From positions 496,001-560,000 of the forward strand of contig OY783223.1 in the NCBI GenBank assembly GCA_963678705.1: a stretch of 64,000 nt of DNA, written 5' to 3'. The DNA comes from Panorpa germanica (Eukaryota > Arthropoda > Insecta > Mecoptera > Panorpidae). Below the pieces are notes generated by a model. That model saw only the letters and a list, made by a program, of their open reading frames with translations. It ran no database searches and was not told where the DNA came from. The position numbers and the translations under genes are program-made. This document shows positions 47,250 to 58,864 of the stretch, piece after piece (the first letter of the stretch is position 1; the number at the start of each line of letters is the position of its first letter).

Positions 47250-48815
47250 AATCTAATTTAAAAAAATAAGTAATATTTAATCATGATCAAGTAGGATCAT
47301 GCATGCTCAAGTATATTTAGGTATGATCATGGCAGGTCAATATTCAAACATGATCACGCAGGTTCCAATAGGATCACGCATGCGTAAGTAAAATCTAATT
47401 TAAAAAAATAAGTAATATTTAATCATGATCAAGTAGGATCATGCATGCTTAAGTACATTCAGGTATGATCATGGCAGATCAATATTCAAACATGATCACG
47501 CAGGTTCCAATAGGATCACGCATGCGTAAGTAAAATCTAATTTAAAAAAATAAGTAATATTTAATCATGATCAATTAGGATCATGCATGCTTAAGTACAT
47601 TCAGGTATGATCATGGCAGATCAATATTCAAACATGATCACGCAGGTTCCAATAGGATCACGAATGCGTAAGTAAAATCTAATTTAAAAAAATAAGTAAT
47701 ATTTAATCATGATGAAGTAGGATCATGCATGCTCAAGTACATTCAGGTATGATCATGGCAGGTCAATATTCAAACATGATCACGCATGCGTAAGTGAAAT
47801 CTAATTAAAAAAAAAGGTATAAATTAATCATGATCAAGTAGGATCATGCATGCTCAAGTACATTCAGGTATGCTCAAGTACATTCAGGTATGATCATGGC
47901 AGATCAATATTCAAACATGATCACGCAGATTTCAATAGAATCACGCATGCGTAAGTGAAATCTAATTAAAAAAATAAGTATAATTTAATCATGATCAAGT
48001 AGGATCATGCATGCTCAAGTACATTCAGGTATGATCATAGCAGATCAATATTCAAACATGATCACGCAGATTTCAATAGAATCACGCATGCGTAAGTGAA
48101 ATCTAATTAAAAAAATAAGTATAATTTAATCATGATCAAGTAGGATCATGCATGCTCAAGTACATTCAGGTATGATCATGGCAGGTCAATATTCAAACAT
48201 GATCACGCAGGTTCTAATAGGATCACGCATACGTAAGCAGAATCTAATTAAAAAAAATAAGTAATATTTAATCATGATCAAGTAGGATCATGCATGCTCA
48301 AGAACATTCAGGTATGATCATGGCAGGTCAATATTCAAACATGATCACGCCTGTTCCAATAGGATCACGCATACGTAAATAAAATCTAATTTAAAAAATA
48401 AGTATAATCAAGTAGGATCATGCATGCTCAAGTACATTCAGGTGTGATCATTGCAGATTAATATTCAAACATGATCACGCAGATTCCAATAGGATCACGC
48501 ATGCGTAAGTGAAATCTAATTTTAGAAAATAAGTAATATTTAATCATGATGAAGTAGGATCATGCATGCTCAAGTACAATCAGGTACGATCATGGTAGGT
48601 CAATATTCAATCATGATCACGCCTGTTCCAATAGGATCACGAATGCGTAAGTAAAATCTAATTAAAAAAAAGAAATATTTAATCATGATCAAGTAGGATG
48701 ATGCATGCTCAAGTACATTCAGGTATGATCATTGCAGATCAATATTCAAACATGATCACGCAGGTTCCAATAGAATCACGCATGCTTAAGTAAAATCATG
48801 CATGCTCATTGCTAG
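47150..48815 (+). repeat. ~142-bp satellite array, about 12 units
   Basis: Head-to-tail units; the marker tcatgat recurs at 47281, 47423, 47565, 47707, 47828, 47989, 48130, 48272, 48544 and 48683 (mostly 141-142 bp, with unit-length variants from small indels). Each unit has about six GATC sites and two related sub-blocks (ggatcatgcatgctcaagt and ggatcacgcatgcgtaagt), so the unit is itself partly duplicated. Confidence 0.97.
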
Positions 48816-50325
48816 ACAATATTGGGGTCTGAATGGGTATAAGAGCAACGGATGATTATGCGTGCCGATTTTTTCCGAGTATTTATTACAGATGTTACTC
48901 TATTTTATTTCTAATATTTATATAACCATTTCTAAATAGAAAAACATAAACAAGAATGAAGTTGCAATTTCTTGTCGGCATTTTACTTTTCATGTTGCTA
49001 TAAGCTTTACCTTTTAGAAACGTTAAACTCGTTAGGGTATTTCGCTAACTGCGACAAAGTCTTAGTAGAAAATCTAGAAGCTTGGTTCATCAGATTTATT
49101 TTATTGGATTCAAATCGTACACGCCAAAAAGACGTCGCTTTGCGATGGGGGTAAACTCTAGTAATGTATAATGATGGTTAATATGAAAAAAAGCTCTCAT
49201 TGAATATGCTTTCAATAAACTGTAATTTTCAAAGTAAATAAGAATTTGTTACGGCTGAAATTTTGTAATTATTTAAGAGACATATTAGTTAACCTATTTT
49301 TAAATAGAAAATTTGAATAAATATTATGGTTCAAAGTAGTCGTTAGCATTTAATTTTCCTATTTTAAAACTTCACTTTAAGACACTTATTGGTAAATTTA
49401 TATATTATATAATAATATATGGTTACCTAATACTTCTAATATCATTTGAATATTAATTTAAATGTTCTCATTAGCCATATAATGTAAAGTTCGATTTAAT
49501 ACCGAATTAATTTTGATTGACACCACTACTACAAATACACTGCGTACTTCATCGATCGTTTCATCAAATTGTTACTTATACGATCGTTTTTAATTGTTTT
49601 TACGACTTTTTATATATTACTGTTCTTACATTTTTTAACTAAATATTACGTAAAAGAATGAGATTCAGAATGTAAAATGAAGAGAAAAGCAGTAGATATT
49701 GGAAAAGAGGAGAGGAGTAGAGAATGCAGAATGTGCAAGAAAGAAACAGAAATTGTGAGTATAAAAGAGACAGAGATATAAAAGACACCTAGAGCGTTAG
49801 TTGACGACGCCTCAAGGAATTGTTCTCGGATTCAATTCCCGGGCCAAACTGGCCTGATTTCTAAAAAATGGCCCGAAAACGGCTCCGCGCATTTTCTTGA
49901 AAATTCTCTATTTTGTAGAGAAAATAATTCTAAGACTTTTGGCATCTTCAAATTTTTTTCTGAATTCCCTACAAACCCGAAAAATTTGGAAAAACAGGAA
50001 CAAAAAGCAATCACTTTTTCTTGTATAACTTTTAATTCATAAAAGATAGAAAGTTGAAATATTGCATGTGTATTGACGGTGTTCAATGCCGACATTATTT
50101 AAAAATTAGAAATTCAAAAATAGAAAAAAGGGTCGTTGAAAAAATTCGGGGGCTCGGTCAACATCACCTCGGTACAAACCCTAACAACGAATTTATGACG
50201 TCACGCATTGTAGTCCGGATATACAACCAAGACGTATTGTATATATCGATATCCATATAAAAAAATTTAATTTTAATTTATTTACAAAGCATAATAAAAA
50301 ACTAATAATATTAAAGTAAAGATAT
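48816..50325. other. Unassigned stretch after the satellite
   Basis: No defensible gene. At 48956 a short frame (MKLQFLVGILLFMLL, then stop) again looks like a bare signal peptide, possibly the remnant of a further secreted-peptide exon. 49800-50250 looks like repeat DNA of unknown type. Confidence 0.3.
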
Positions 50326-50685
50326 ATGATAATTTTTTTGTATTCTACATATATAAACATCAATGACTACAGAGATTTTCTTGAAAATTTCTTAAGAAAT
50401 ACAGATAAATGTGATATTCCCAAAAGTATTCAAAAGACAAAAAATATTTTGAACACCATAGCCGTCAGTTCAACGGAAGTTGAAAGAGGCTTCAGCCTTA
50501 TGAATAATATATGCACAGAGAAACGAAACAGACTGATCGTTACAAATATAAGTAATATCATGGTTATTAATTTGAAGGGTTTGCCTTTAATAGAATGGGA
50601 TCCAGTAACGTTAGTAAAAGTTGACAAGCAACCACATTTCGGACGGTCCTCGCGTAAAAACAAAGACGGAAGTAGAAGACACTGA
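50326..50685 (+). pseudogene. hAT C-terminal fragment (KIAA1586-like)
   Basis: Open for 119 codons. The core (TIAVSSTEVERGFSLMN, TEKRNRL, MVINLKGLPLIEWDP) is the hAT dimerisation domain as found in KIAA1586-like proteins of insect TE origin. The zinc finger and catalytic parts are missing upstream, so this is a 3' fragment. Confidence 0.8.
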
Positions 50686-50726
50686 AAACCAGGTGGCTAT
50701 GTGGCAATATTTAAAATAATTACATA

Positions 50727-51693
50727 TCTTAATATATATATTTCTTGTGTGCGTGTGTATGTGACTGAACTCCTCCTAAACGACTGGACCAATTTTGATG
50801 AAATTTTTTGTGTGTGTTCGTGGAGATTCGAGAATGGTTTAGATTTACAGTTTGGTCTACTGGAAAATGTTTTTTCAATTAATTTCTTATTTATAAGGAG
50901 TTGTTGATTTTGGAATGTTTTACATTAGATCCGGCGGACGGCGCTATCATCGCATTCAATATTATTCTATTTCAATTTTAGTTTGTCCCGACAGATGGTG
51001 CTACGATTAATTTGAAAAAAATTTTGTTATTCAATTCATGTGCTGATTAAAATATTAAATGTAATTATTTTTTAAAGAGTTTTGAAGTGTGTATAAATAA
51101 TTTTGTGAATTCAGATGTTTTTTTAAACAACCAACATAACCTTCAAGTTTATTTGTGTAGTTAGAGGATTGAATTTTTTTAATTATTTTTATTGACAATT
51201 AATTCATTTTTGGAGATATTAAATAAAAAAACTCACAAAATGCGATTACATGTTCTTTATCTAAAATTTGTCATAATAAATCTTTTGAGTCAATTAATTA
51301 AAAATTCATTATCAATAAGTAACTCATATTAATTGTATATTATTTTGCAATATTTTATTTTTGTAGAAAAATGCCACGTCTTCGTGGAAGAGCAAGAAAT
51401 ATTGGTCGACGTACTCAGCACGCGCAATTAGTTCATGATCATCGATTGAATAGAACAGTAGAAGAACATTCTATGGATAATGTAAATTTAAGAGACCACT
51501 CGCGCGGTCGGCTCCTTACTGAACGGTTGAATGCAGCGCTAATTTGTTTTTATGCGATATAATTATCATCGTAATATTACTTTTTAAACACAGTTTCATT
51601 TTGTAGTTGTTTTCTATATAGTAGGTACTTTATTTGTTTTAGGATAGTATTTAGTTACACAATAATAACACTTTTTTGTTTTCATGTAGATTA
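50727..51693 (+). mobile_element. Helitron, 5' end and Rep-like N-terminal remnant
   Basis: Begins TCTTAATATATATATTTC at 50727 (5' TC preceded by A), followed by ctcctaaacgactggaccaa, the typical 5' region of an insect Helitron family. At 51371-51562 a frame starting MPRLRGRARNIGRRTQHAQL resembles the N-terminus of Helitron Rep/helicase proteins. No 3' hairpin end was found before the second Helitron starts at 51694. Confidence 0.65.
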
Positions 51694-52047
51694 TCTTAAT
51701 ATATATAAATTACGTGTCACTGTGTTGTCCGCTATGGACTCCTAAACTACTTAACCGATTTTAATGAAATTTGTACACCGTGTGCAGTTTGACCCAACTT
51801 GAAAGATAGGAAAGCTTACATCTCAATTTATTTATCTTATTGCTAATTATTTGTCTATTAATTATCTGTATATGACATATGACATCGGGCGACGATGATG
51901 GCGACATCTGTTGACTAGATTGAGTAAATATTCTGTTGAGTAAATCGAAATCTGTTGACTAGATTGAGTAAATATTCAATAGATGGCGCTATGTAATGTA
52001 ATATGACAAAAACGTTAGTCACAGCAACGCGTGGCCGGGACAGCCAG
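51694..52047 (+). mobile_element. Non-autonomous Helitron, complete
   Basis: 5' end TCTTAATATATATAAATTAC (preceded by A), internal ctcctaaactacttaaccga, and 3' end CAACGCGTGGCCGGGACAGC + CAG followed by T. The 3' end has the GC hairpin and near-CTRR terminus of this family, and insertion is between A and T without a duplication. 354 bp. Confidence 0.85.
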
Positions 52048-52309
52048 TCTTAATGTATAATTTAAATTAATATACTATTTTGAATTTTGTAAAATAATTT
52101 TTTCAAACAAATATGACTGCGAACCAGGTGCGTGAATTTAACGATTTTGATTTTTCGAAACTTCCCATCACATTGAATCCCATTACTGATTATGGGTCGA
52201 CCCATATGACGTTTAATGCTGCATCTCTTTTGCGCTTCTATAGAAAAAGTCGTCGTGAACTTAGTCATTTTTTATTAATTTTCATTATATTACTATAGCA
52301 GTACTAAAA

Positions 52310-53285
52310 ACTACACTGCCAAATGACTTTATCCAAATCCTAAAGTCTTATATCACAAACAGAAAGTTTATGATAAAATATCGGAATGAAAAATCAACGA
52401 ACCTACCATGCGTGAAACAACAGTAGCAACCTACGCTGATGATACCGCAATTCTGGCACTTCATAAAGACTTTGTCATTGCTTCTGCAAAACTGCAGAAA
52501 CATCTACTACAGATTCAGAATTGGTTAAAAGATTGGAGGATAAAAGTAAACGAAACTAAATCAGTTCACGTAACTTTCACACTAAGGAAGAATTCCTGCC
52601 CCCAGTCACACAAAATAATTTACAATATCCACAAGCAGAGACAGTAAAATACTTAGGTATCCACTTGGACAGACGCCTAACATGGAGAACGCATATCTGG
52701 AAGAAACGGTTGCAGTTAGAAGGTAAAAGAAGAGATATGTACTGGCTCTTGGGCTGGAAGTCTCAGTTATCCATCAGTAATAAACTACTGTTGCACAAGG
52801 TTATACTGAAGCCAATATGGACATATGGGATAGAGTTATGGGGCAGTGCCAGCAATTCTAATATAGAGATTCTACAAAGGTTTCAAAATAAACTGTTAAA
52901 GCAAATCCTTAACGTACCGCGATTCGTTCCAAACTGGTTAGCACATTAAGATCTTGGGGTTCCATACATAAGAAGTGAAATTAAGGATATCAGCAAGAAG
53001 TACGTTCAAAGATTAGAAGTTCATCCAAATGAAACAGCTGTACAACTTTTCCAACATAAACCGATTAGACGACTGAAACGTAAAAACCCAATGGACCTAC
53101 CAAATATGGTGTAGAACAGGTTCCAAATGTACTAAATATTAAAGTAATAGGTTAAGTTAAAGGGTGAGTCATCGATGGATGGCAAGCTCGCATGTCATAT
53201 TTATATTTATTCTCAAAATTTGATTAATGTTCTTCGAGGACAGATTGTAAATTATGTATGTTGTAAAATAAAAAATTAAAAAAAA
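52310..53285 (+). mobile_element. 5'-truncated Jockey-type LINE
   Basis: Begins with RT fragments (LPNDFIQILKSYITNRKF), then TVATYADDTAILALHKD (the Y-A-D-D catalytic motif) at about 52420, LQIQNWLKDWRIKVNETKS, LTWRTHIWKKR, ILKPIWTYGIELWGSA, NSNIEILQRFQNKLLKQILN and VRSE-like C-terminal sequence with RRLKRKNP near 53070. Ends with an A-rich tail (taaaaaattaaaaaaaaact) at about 53267-53286. Frameshifts and an internal deletion before the YADD motif make it dead. Confidence 0.88.
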
Positions 53286-53286
53286 A

Positions 53287-54555
53287 CTATAGCAGTAGTA
53301 AATATGACTATTTCAATAGTCAATGATAACAACAGTTTGCTGCGACATAGCATAGCTGAGTCAAGACATTAACATTTCTAGGAACAGAGCACAGTTCAAA
53401 TACAAAGGACCACTGTTTGGGACGCCAAGGAAGATATATTACGCGTAACACTTATGACCTAATAAGATTATGGACCTGATCAAGAGGTATCGGAACGGTG
53501 ACAACGGCACGTGTGGGTTTAGGCAAAGTCTGGACCTCTGGATTCGTCTCGGAGATGAACACTCTGCCTGATGGCTTCTGACAGCGATGGTTGATTTGAC
53601 CACATTTATAAAACTACATATTTGATTCGGTTTGATTACTAATAAATATATTCTTGTTGAATTGATTGTAATGTTTTAATTAAACAACCCTAACATAAAT
53701 ATCATGTTATTTTTATTCCTTCATCTATTGTTTACAATTATTTAGTTTGATTTGTTCTTTGCTGTGCTTCATTATCTCAAGGTTTTAACATTCTGTTACC
53801 ATTTCAAATCACTATTAACTTTTTAAATTTTAACTTGTTTACTAGAAGCCGGATACAACTCTCAGGCCATCAATAGATAGCAATTTGGGTAAGTTAATAA
53901 AGTCATATTTTGTACTACACACGTAGATTCCATTAAGTAATTGTTTGTTATAATATCAGAGTGTTGTAACTTTCTAAAACCTAAGTTAACCAAATTTAGA
54001 GAAATATATTCGCTCGAACTACAAGTGTAAGAATTCTGATGTAAACCATACCTGAATTTATATAAAACTGTACAGCATATTGATAAAGTTGCCTACCAAA
54101 ACCTCAAATATCCAATCATTTTCATTCAATTCGTAATATTGTACGCGTTATTAACCATTGAAATAGTTATTTATTCCCTTTCCTTACCTCCTTCCCCACT
54201 TTACCCTTACAATCACTGTCAAACAGTATCACAGGTTAGACGTCAAACCTATAGCAGCTGTTGAGTCGACCCATAATGTGTGAATACAATGTCGTAACAT
54301 AAAACGACAAATAAATACCATTACTTATTGTAATCTATTCAGTGTGTGACGTCATCAACTACAAGAATAACAAGTAGAATATTACGCTGTCCGCTAACCA
54401 TCAATTTTTGGATAATCACATAAATTGTCATTAAGGGGATCGTCTCCTAGGTGATATTTAATCTAAATCGTGTGTTCATCAGATGCATTTTCTATCAAAT
54501 ATTTACTGTTTAAAAATATTTTTTTTGGTGAAATGTATTTAATAATGATGAATAA
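53287..54555. other. AT-rich intergenic stretch, no gene seen
   Basis: No coding sequence, TIR, LTR or array that I can defend between the LINE tail and repeat R copy B. Confidence 0.4.
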
Positions 54556-54672
54556 ATGATTTAATAATGTAAAAAAAAATATAAATTTGTATGGAACTAG
54601 CATAAATTAATTCCTAAAAAGTACAAATTTTTGAAATGCTTTATTTTGCCCTTAAGGTTAGAATATTAAAAA

Positions 54673-54881
54673 TGTTGGATTTAAATTTAGCGCCCTCTCG
54701 GTATAGACACTATTGAATCTTTTTCTACACACGGTAATACTGTAGTTAATACTATAACTCTGTAATACCGTCCCACTATGTAATTCTATACTCAGTGACA
54801 TCATAACTAATGTGTACATCTAATTAAATATAATAAACCTGATTAATATAAATTAATAGTTTATCTCTGCTAAATATAACA
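54673..54881 (+). repeat. Copia left LTR
   Basis: 209 bp, TGTTGGATTTAAATT to GCTAAATATAACA, base-for-base the same as 58656-58864. It would hold the promoter and poly-A site. Confidence 0.95.
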
Positions 54882-54895
54882 GGTTATCGGCCCAG
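54882..54895 (+). other. Copia primer binding site
   Basis: GGTTATCGGCCCAG directly follows the LTR. Drosophila copia uses GGTTATGGGCCCAG, complementary to the middle of initiator Met tRNA; one base differs here. Confidence 0.75.
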
Positions 54896-55039
54896 ATAAA
54901 CCTAGAGACGTTTAATGTGTGTTTTTCGGAAAAGTGGATAAAGACTTTTAGTGTGGTGAACATAACCTTAAAAAAAAGGGCGTGGCTGTTGAAACTGTTT
55001 CTGTTCTTTTTGTGTATAAAGTGTTCTCAACGAATAAAA

Positions 55040-58000
55040 ATGGCATCGAATAATTCACTGGCATTAATCGAGAAGTTAACCGGCCGTGAAAACTATTCGA
55101 CTTGGCAATTCGCAGTGAAAACATACCTACAACACGAAGAATTATGGGATTGTATTGAGGTTAACCCGGCGTCACCCACAGATTCAAAACGTGATACAAA
55201 AGCGAAAACAAAGTTAATTCTTCTGGTTGATCCGATCAATTACGTTCATATCCAAGAGGAAAACACGGCCAAAGGAGTTTGGGACAAATTGGCTGCAGTG
55301 TTCGACGACTCAGGACTTACACGCCGAGTTGGTCTGCTACGTGATTTATGTAACACATCGTTAAGTGGATGTCAAAGTATAGAAGAGTATGTGAGCAAAA
55401 TTATGTCAACTGCTCACAAGCTGCGCAACATTGGCTTTAAAGTGGACGACGAGTGGCTCGGGACATTGCTGCTATCCGGTCTGCCCGAATCATATCAACC
55501 AATGATTATTGCGATCGAAAGCTCAGGCACAAAAATAACTGCAGACGGTGTTAAAGCAAAACTATTGCAAGATGTTAGAAATTCAGACAACAAAACAACG
55601 GCTTTTGCTGTCAACAAGAAGTTTCATAACAACTCTGCAAACAAGAAGTTCTACAAGGGTCCGAGATGTTATTCCTGCAATCAATATGGACATAAACGTT
55701 CTGAATGCAACAAATACAAAACCATGAACAAGACACAGAAACCTAGCTCTTCTTATGCTGCTGTGTTTGCTGCATCATCCCACTATGATGATGCTTGGTA
55801 CATAGACTCCGGTGCTTCGGCACATATGACTAAGACCAAGAATATAATTGTAAAGGAAACTACCCCTATAACAAAGAACATTCGTGTTGCTGATAACAAA
55901 GTGTTATCTGTGCAAAGCTCAGGAGATGTCAGCTTAAACATTTATGACCAAAACGGGCAAGAGAATAAGATTCTGTTCACAAATGTCTTATATGTTCCTG
56001 AATTGGCAACTAATCTGATATCTGTAAGCCAAATTATTAAAAATGGAGGCCAAGTGAAATTTGATAACTCAGGCTGTGTGATCATGAACAGCAAGAATCA
56101 AATAATAGCAACTGCGAGCATTGTAAACAACATGTACCGACTGAACATGCCTGAAAGCCTAGCGCACATGTCCAGTGTTGAACATGAAAAAGATGCTTTT
56201 TGCTGGCACCAGAGGATGGGACATCTTAATTTCCAAACTTTGAAAAAATTGTCTGATAACACAGAGCATTTAACTTTCTCAGGAAACACAGAAAATCTGA
56301 AATGCATAACTTGTAAAGAAGGAAAGCAGACACGGTTACCTTTTAAAAGTGATGGATTAAGAGTCACCAAACCCCTAGAATTGGTTCATTCTGACGTATG
56401 TGGACCAATGGAAACCCAGTCTCTCGGTGGGAGCAGATATTTTTTAACCTTCCTAGATGAATATTCCAAGAAGATTTCAGTATACTTTCTTCACAACAAG
56501 TCTGAGGTGCTCAGTAAATTCAAAGAATTCAAGCAAGAAGTTGAAAATCAAATGGATGCTCGTATAAAGGTTCTTCGTACAGACAACGGACTTGAATACG
56601 ATAACAAAGCCTTCTCTGATTACCTGAAAGGTGCCGGAATCATTCATCAGACCACCACACCATACACGCCTGAACAGAATGGGACTGCGGAACGTATGAA
56701 TCGGACACTGGTTGAAAAAGCGAAGTGCATGCTACTCAACGCTGGTCTGCCGAAGTTGTATTGGGCAGATGCAATACACACTGCTGCTTACATCATCAAT
56801 CGTTCCCCAACCAAATCCTTAGCTTTCAAGACTCCTATGGAAATCTGGTCTGGACGCAAACCAAATGTTAATCATATGCGTATATTTGGCTGTGAGGCAA
56901 TGGTTCATCTACCTAAAGAAAAACGCAAAAAATGGGATCCAAAGGCTCAAAGAATGATCTTCATCGGATACTGCGACAATACAAAAGGATACAGATTCAC
57001 ATTACCAAATACTAGAAAGGTAATAAAGAGCAGAGATGCTACATTTCTTGAATCCACAGTGAAAAGAGATTTTGTTTCGGTAGAATTGAATGAGACAGAA
57101 ACTGAAAATGACAAAACAAATACAAGAAAAGAAGATGTAAGAGAAAATGCAACAACAGAAGAGGACAGCTTGATTGACAACGACACAAATTCAGAAAGTT
57201 CATATGAAACAGAGAAAGGAAACAGGTCAACATCCGACAGTGAATACTTACCTAACACCAGGATTGATTCTCCTCCCGTCAGTAATGTGACATTGAGACC
57301 AAGAAATAAAACAAAAAAGAAGAATTTCAACTGTCCATGTACTGAAGAACATACTCATCTGTGTTTATTCTCATCCTGTGTTCCTGAAACATATGAAGAA
57401 GCAGTACATTCAACAAATAAAAATGAATGGATAAAGTCAATCAATGAAGAACTTGATGCACATAAGAAAAATGAAACCTGGACATTGATAGAAAAACCTC
57501 CAAATGCCAAAGTGATAGGTAGCAAATGGGTGTTCCGAATAAAAGAAGAGTCAACGGGTCCACGGTTCAAATCAAGACTTTGTGCTAAGGGATTTGCACA
57601 AACCGCAGGTATTGACTACACAGAAACCTTCGCTCCGACTGTAAGGTATGATTCAATACGTTTATTACTTTCCATGGCTGTTCAAAATAAACTTAAAATC
57701 TTACAACTTGATGTAAAAACTGCATTTTTATATGGTGAACTTGAAGAGACCATATTTATGACTCCGCCTGAAGGTCTATCCTGTGAAAACAGCATGCAAA
57801 TTGAGATATTTAGCAACGTGGACCCCCATGTCAAGCTACAAAAGGAAGATGGAGAACCAGAGAAAAACTATCCATACAGAGAAGCTGTAGGTTCTCTTAT
57901 GCATCTAGCTACAGTCAGTCGACCAGAAATTATGTTTGCCGTAAGCCTGGTAAGTCGATTTTTAAGTTGCTATAACAAATCACACTGGAATGCTGTCACG

Positions 58001-58555
58001 AAGATCTTCAAGTACCTGAAGGATACTAAAGATTATGGCCTGAACTACTCATCAACATCAGAGCCACCAGCTGTTACTGGTTATAGTGATGCTGATTATG
58101 CAAACGATATTGATACAAGACGCTCAGTTACTGGCTACGTCTTCATAAAGAATGGTGCTGCTGTGACATGGTCCAGCCAACGCCAACAGACGGTTGCTCT
58201 GTCAACAACAGAAGCTAAATTTATGGCCGCCTGTGCTGCAACAAAAGAAGCCATGTGGATAAAGCAAGTGTTCAGTGATATTGGTGAATATAAACAAGAC
58301 ACTATGTGTTTACACTTGGACAATCAAAGTGCCATCAGTGTAATTAAGAATATAAATTTTCATAAAAGATGTAAACATATTGATATTAAGTATCACTTCA
58401 TAAAAGAAAAATATTCTCAAAAGATTATAGATCTTAAATCTGTAAGCACTGCTGATCAATATGCAGATATATTAACTAAAGCATTGTCAAAAGATAAATT
58501 CCAATTCTTAAGATCTAAGCTTGGTATGTTTAACTACAACTCTTTTGTTAAGTGA
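55040..58555 (+). CDS. Copia gag-pol polyprotein with deleted reverse transcriptase core
   Basis: 1171 residues from the ATG at 55040 (context aaaATGg; the frame is open from 54917, but this start gives the family-like MASNNSLALIEKLTGRENYS). Order: gag; zinc knuckle CYSCNQYGHKRSEC (~210); protease DSGAS (~256); integrase HHCC (H ~389) and DDE residues (LVHSDV ~452, RTDNG ~514, GTAER ~550); linker; RT start (WVFRIKEE, RLCAKGFAQ, DVKTAFLYGEL); then RNase H (GYSDADYA, ALSTTEAKF, LDNQSA). Between PPEGL and YREAVGSL only about 40 residues remain, where family members have roughly 190, so the YVDD catalytic motif is gone in frame. Copia-type polyproteins are usually about 1400 residues. It cannot reverse transcribe alone. 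Confidence 0.93.
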   Translation: MASNNSLALIEKLTGRENYSTWQFAVKTYLQHEELWDCIEVNPASPTDSKRDTKAKTKLILLVDPINYVHIQEENTAKGVWDKLAAVFDDSGLTRRVGLLRDLCNTSLSGCQSIEEYVSKIMSTAHKLRNIGFKVDDEWLGTLLLSGLPESYQPMIIAIESSGTKITADGVKAKLLQDVRNSDNKTTAFAVNKKFHNNSANKKFYKGPRCYSCNQYGHKRSECNKYKTMNKTQKPSSSYAAVFAASSHYDDAWYIDSGASAHMTKTKNIIVKETTPITKNIRVADNKVLSVQSSGDVSLNIYDQNGQENKILFTNVLYVPELATNLISVSQIIKNGGQVKFDNSGCVIMNSKNQIIATASIVNNMYRLNMPESLAHMSSVEHEKDAFCWHQRMGHLNFQTLKKLSDNTEHLTFSGNTENLKCITCKEGKQTRLPFKSDGLRVTKPLELVHSDVCGPMETQSLGGSRYFLTFLDEYSKKISVYFLHNKSEVLSKFKEFKQEVENQMDARIKVLRTDNGLEYDNKAFSDYLKGAGIIHQTTTPYTPEQNGTAERMNRTLVEKAKCMLLNAGLPKLYWADAIHTAAYIINRSPTKSLAFKTPMEIWSGRKPNVNHMRIFGCEAMVHLPKEKRKKWDPKAQRMIFIGYCDNTKGYRFTLPNTRKVIKSRDATFLESTVKRDFVSVELNETETENDKTNTRKEDVRENATTEEDSLIDNDTNSESSYETEKGNRSTSDSEYLPNTRIDSPPVSNVTLRPRNKTKKKNFNCPCTEEHTHLCLFSSCVPETYEEAVHSTNKNEWIKSINEELDAHKKNETWTLIEKPPNAKVIGSKWVFRIKEESTGPRFKSRLCAKGFAQTAGIDYTETFAPTVRYDSIRLLLSMAVQNKLKILQLDVKTAFLYGELEETIFMTPPEGLSCENSMQIEIFSNVDPHVKLQKEDGEPEKNYPYREAVGSLMHLATVSRPEIMFAVSLVSRFLSCYNKSHWNAVTKIFKYLKDTKDYGLNYSSTSEPPAVTGYSDADYANDIDTRRSVTGYVFIKNGAAVTWSSQRQQTVALSTTEAKFMAACAATKEAMWIKQVFSDIGEYKQDTMCLHLDNQSAISVIKNINFHKRCKHIDIKYHFIKEKYSQKIIDLKSVSTADQYADILTKALSKDKFQFLRSKLGMFNYNSFVK

Positions 58556-58655
58556 TATGTTAGAATATCTTGTACTATAACTTGATTAATATTTTCATGT
58601 TTTTTGCACTCAATTAATCATAATTTGTTGTTAGAATGTCTAAATTTAGAGGGAG

Positions 58656-58864
58656 TGTTGGATTTAAATTTAGCGCCCTCTCGGTATAGACACTATTGAA
58701 TCTTTTTCTACACACGGTAATACTGTAGTTAATACTATAACTCTGTAATACCGTCCCACTATGTAATTCTATACTCAGTGACATCATAACTAATGTGTAC
58801 ATCTAATTAAATATAATAAACCTGATTAATATAAATTAATAGTTTATCTCTGCTAAATATAACA
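58656..58864 (+). repeat. Copia right LTR
   Basis: Identical to 54673-54881; preceded by the PPT at about 58646-58655. Confidence 0.95.

Larger units (their letters stand above)
54673..58864 (+). mobile_element. Copia LTR retrotransposon, recent but internally deleted
   Basis: 4192 bp, flanked by AAAAA on both sides (54668-54672, 58865-58869; a 5-bp duplication, though A-runs are easy to match by chance). The two 209-bp LTRs (TG...CA) are identical. PBS GGTTATCGGCCCAG starts right after the left LTR and pairs with the anticodon region of initiator Met tRNA with one mismatch, the half-tRNA priming mode known for copia. A purine-rich PPT (tagagggag) abuts the right LTR. The internal frame is open but lacks the RT core. 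Confidence 0.95.
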
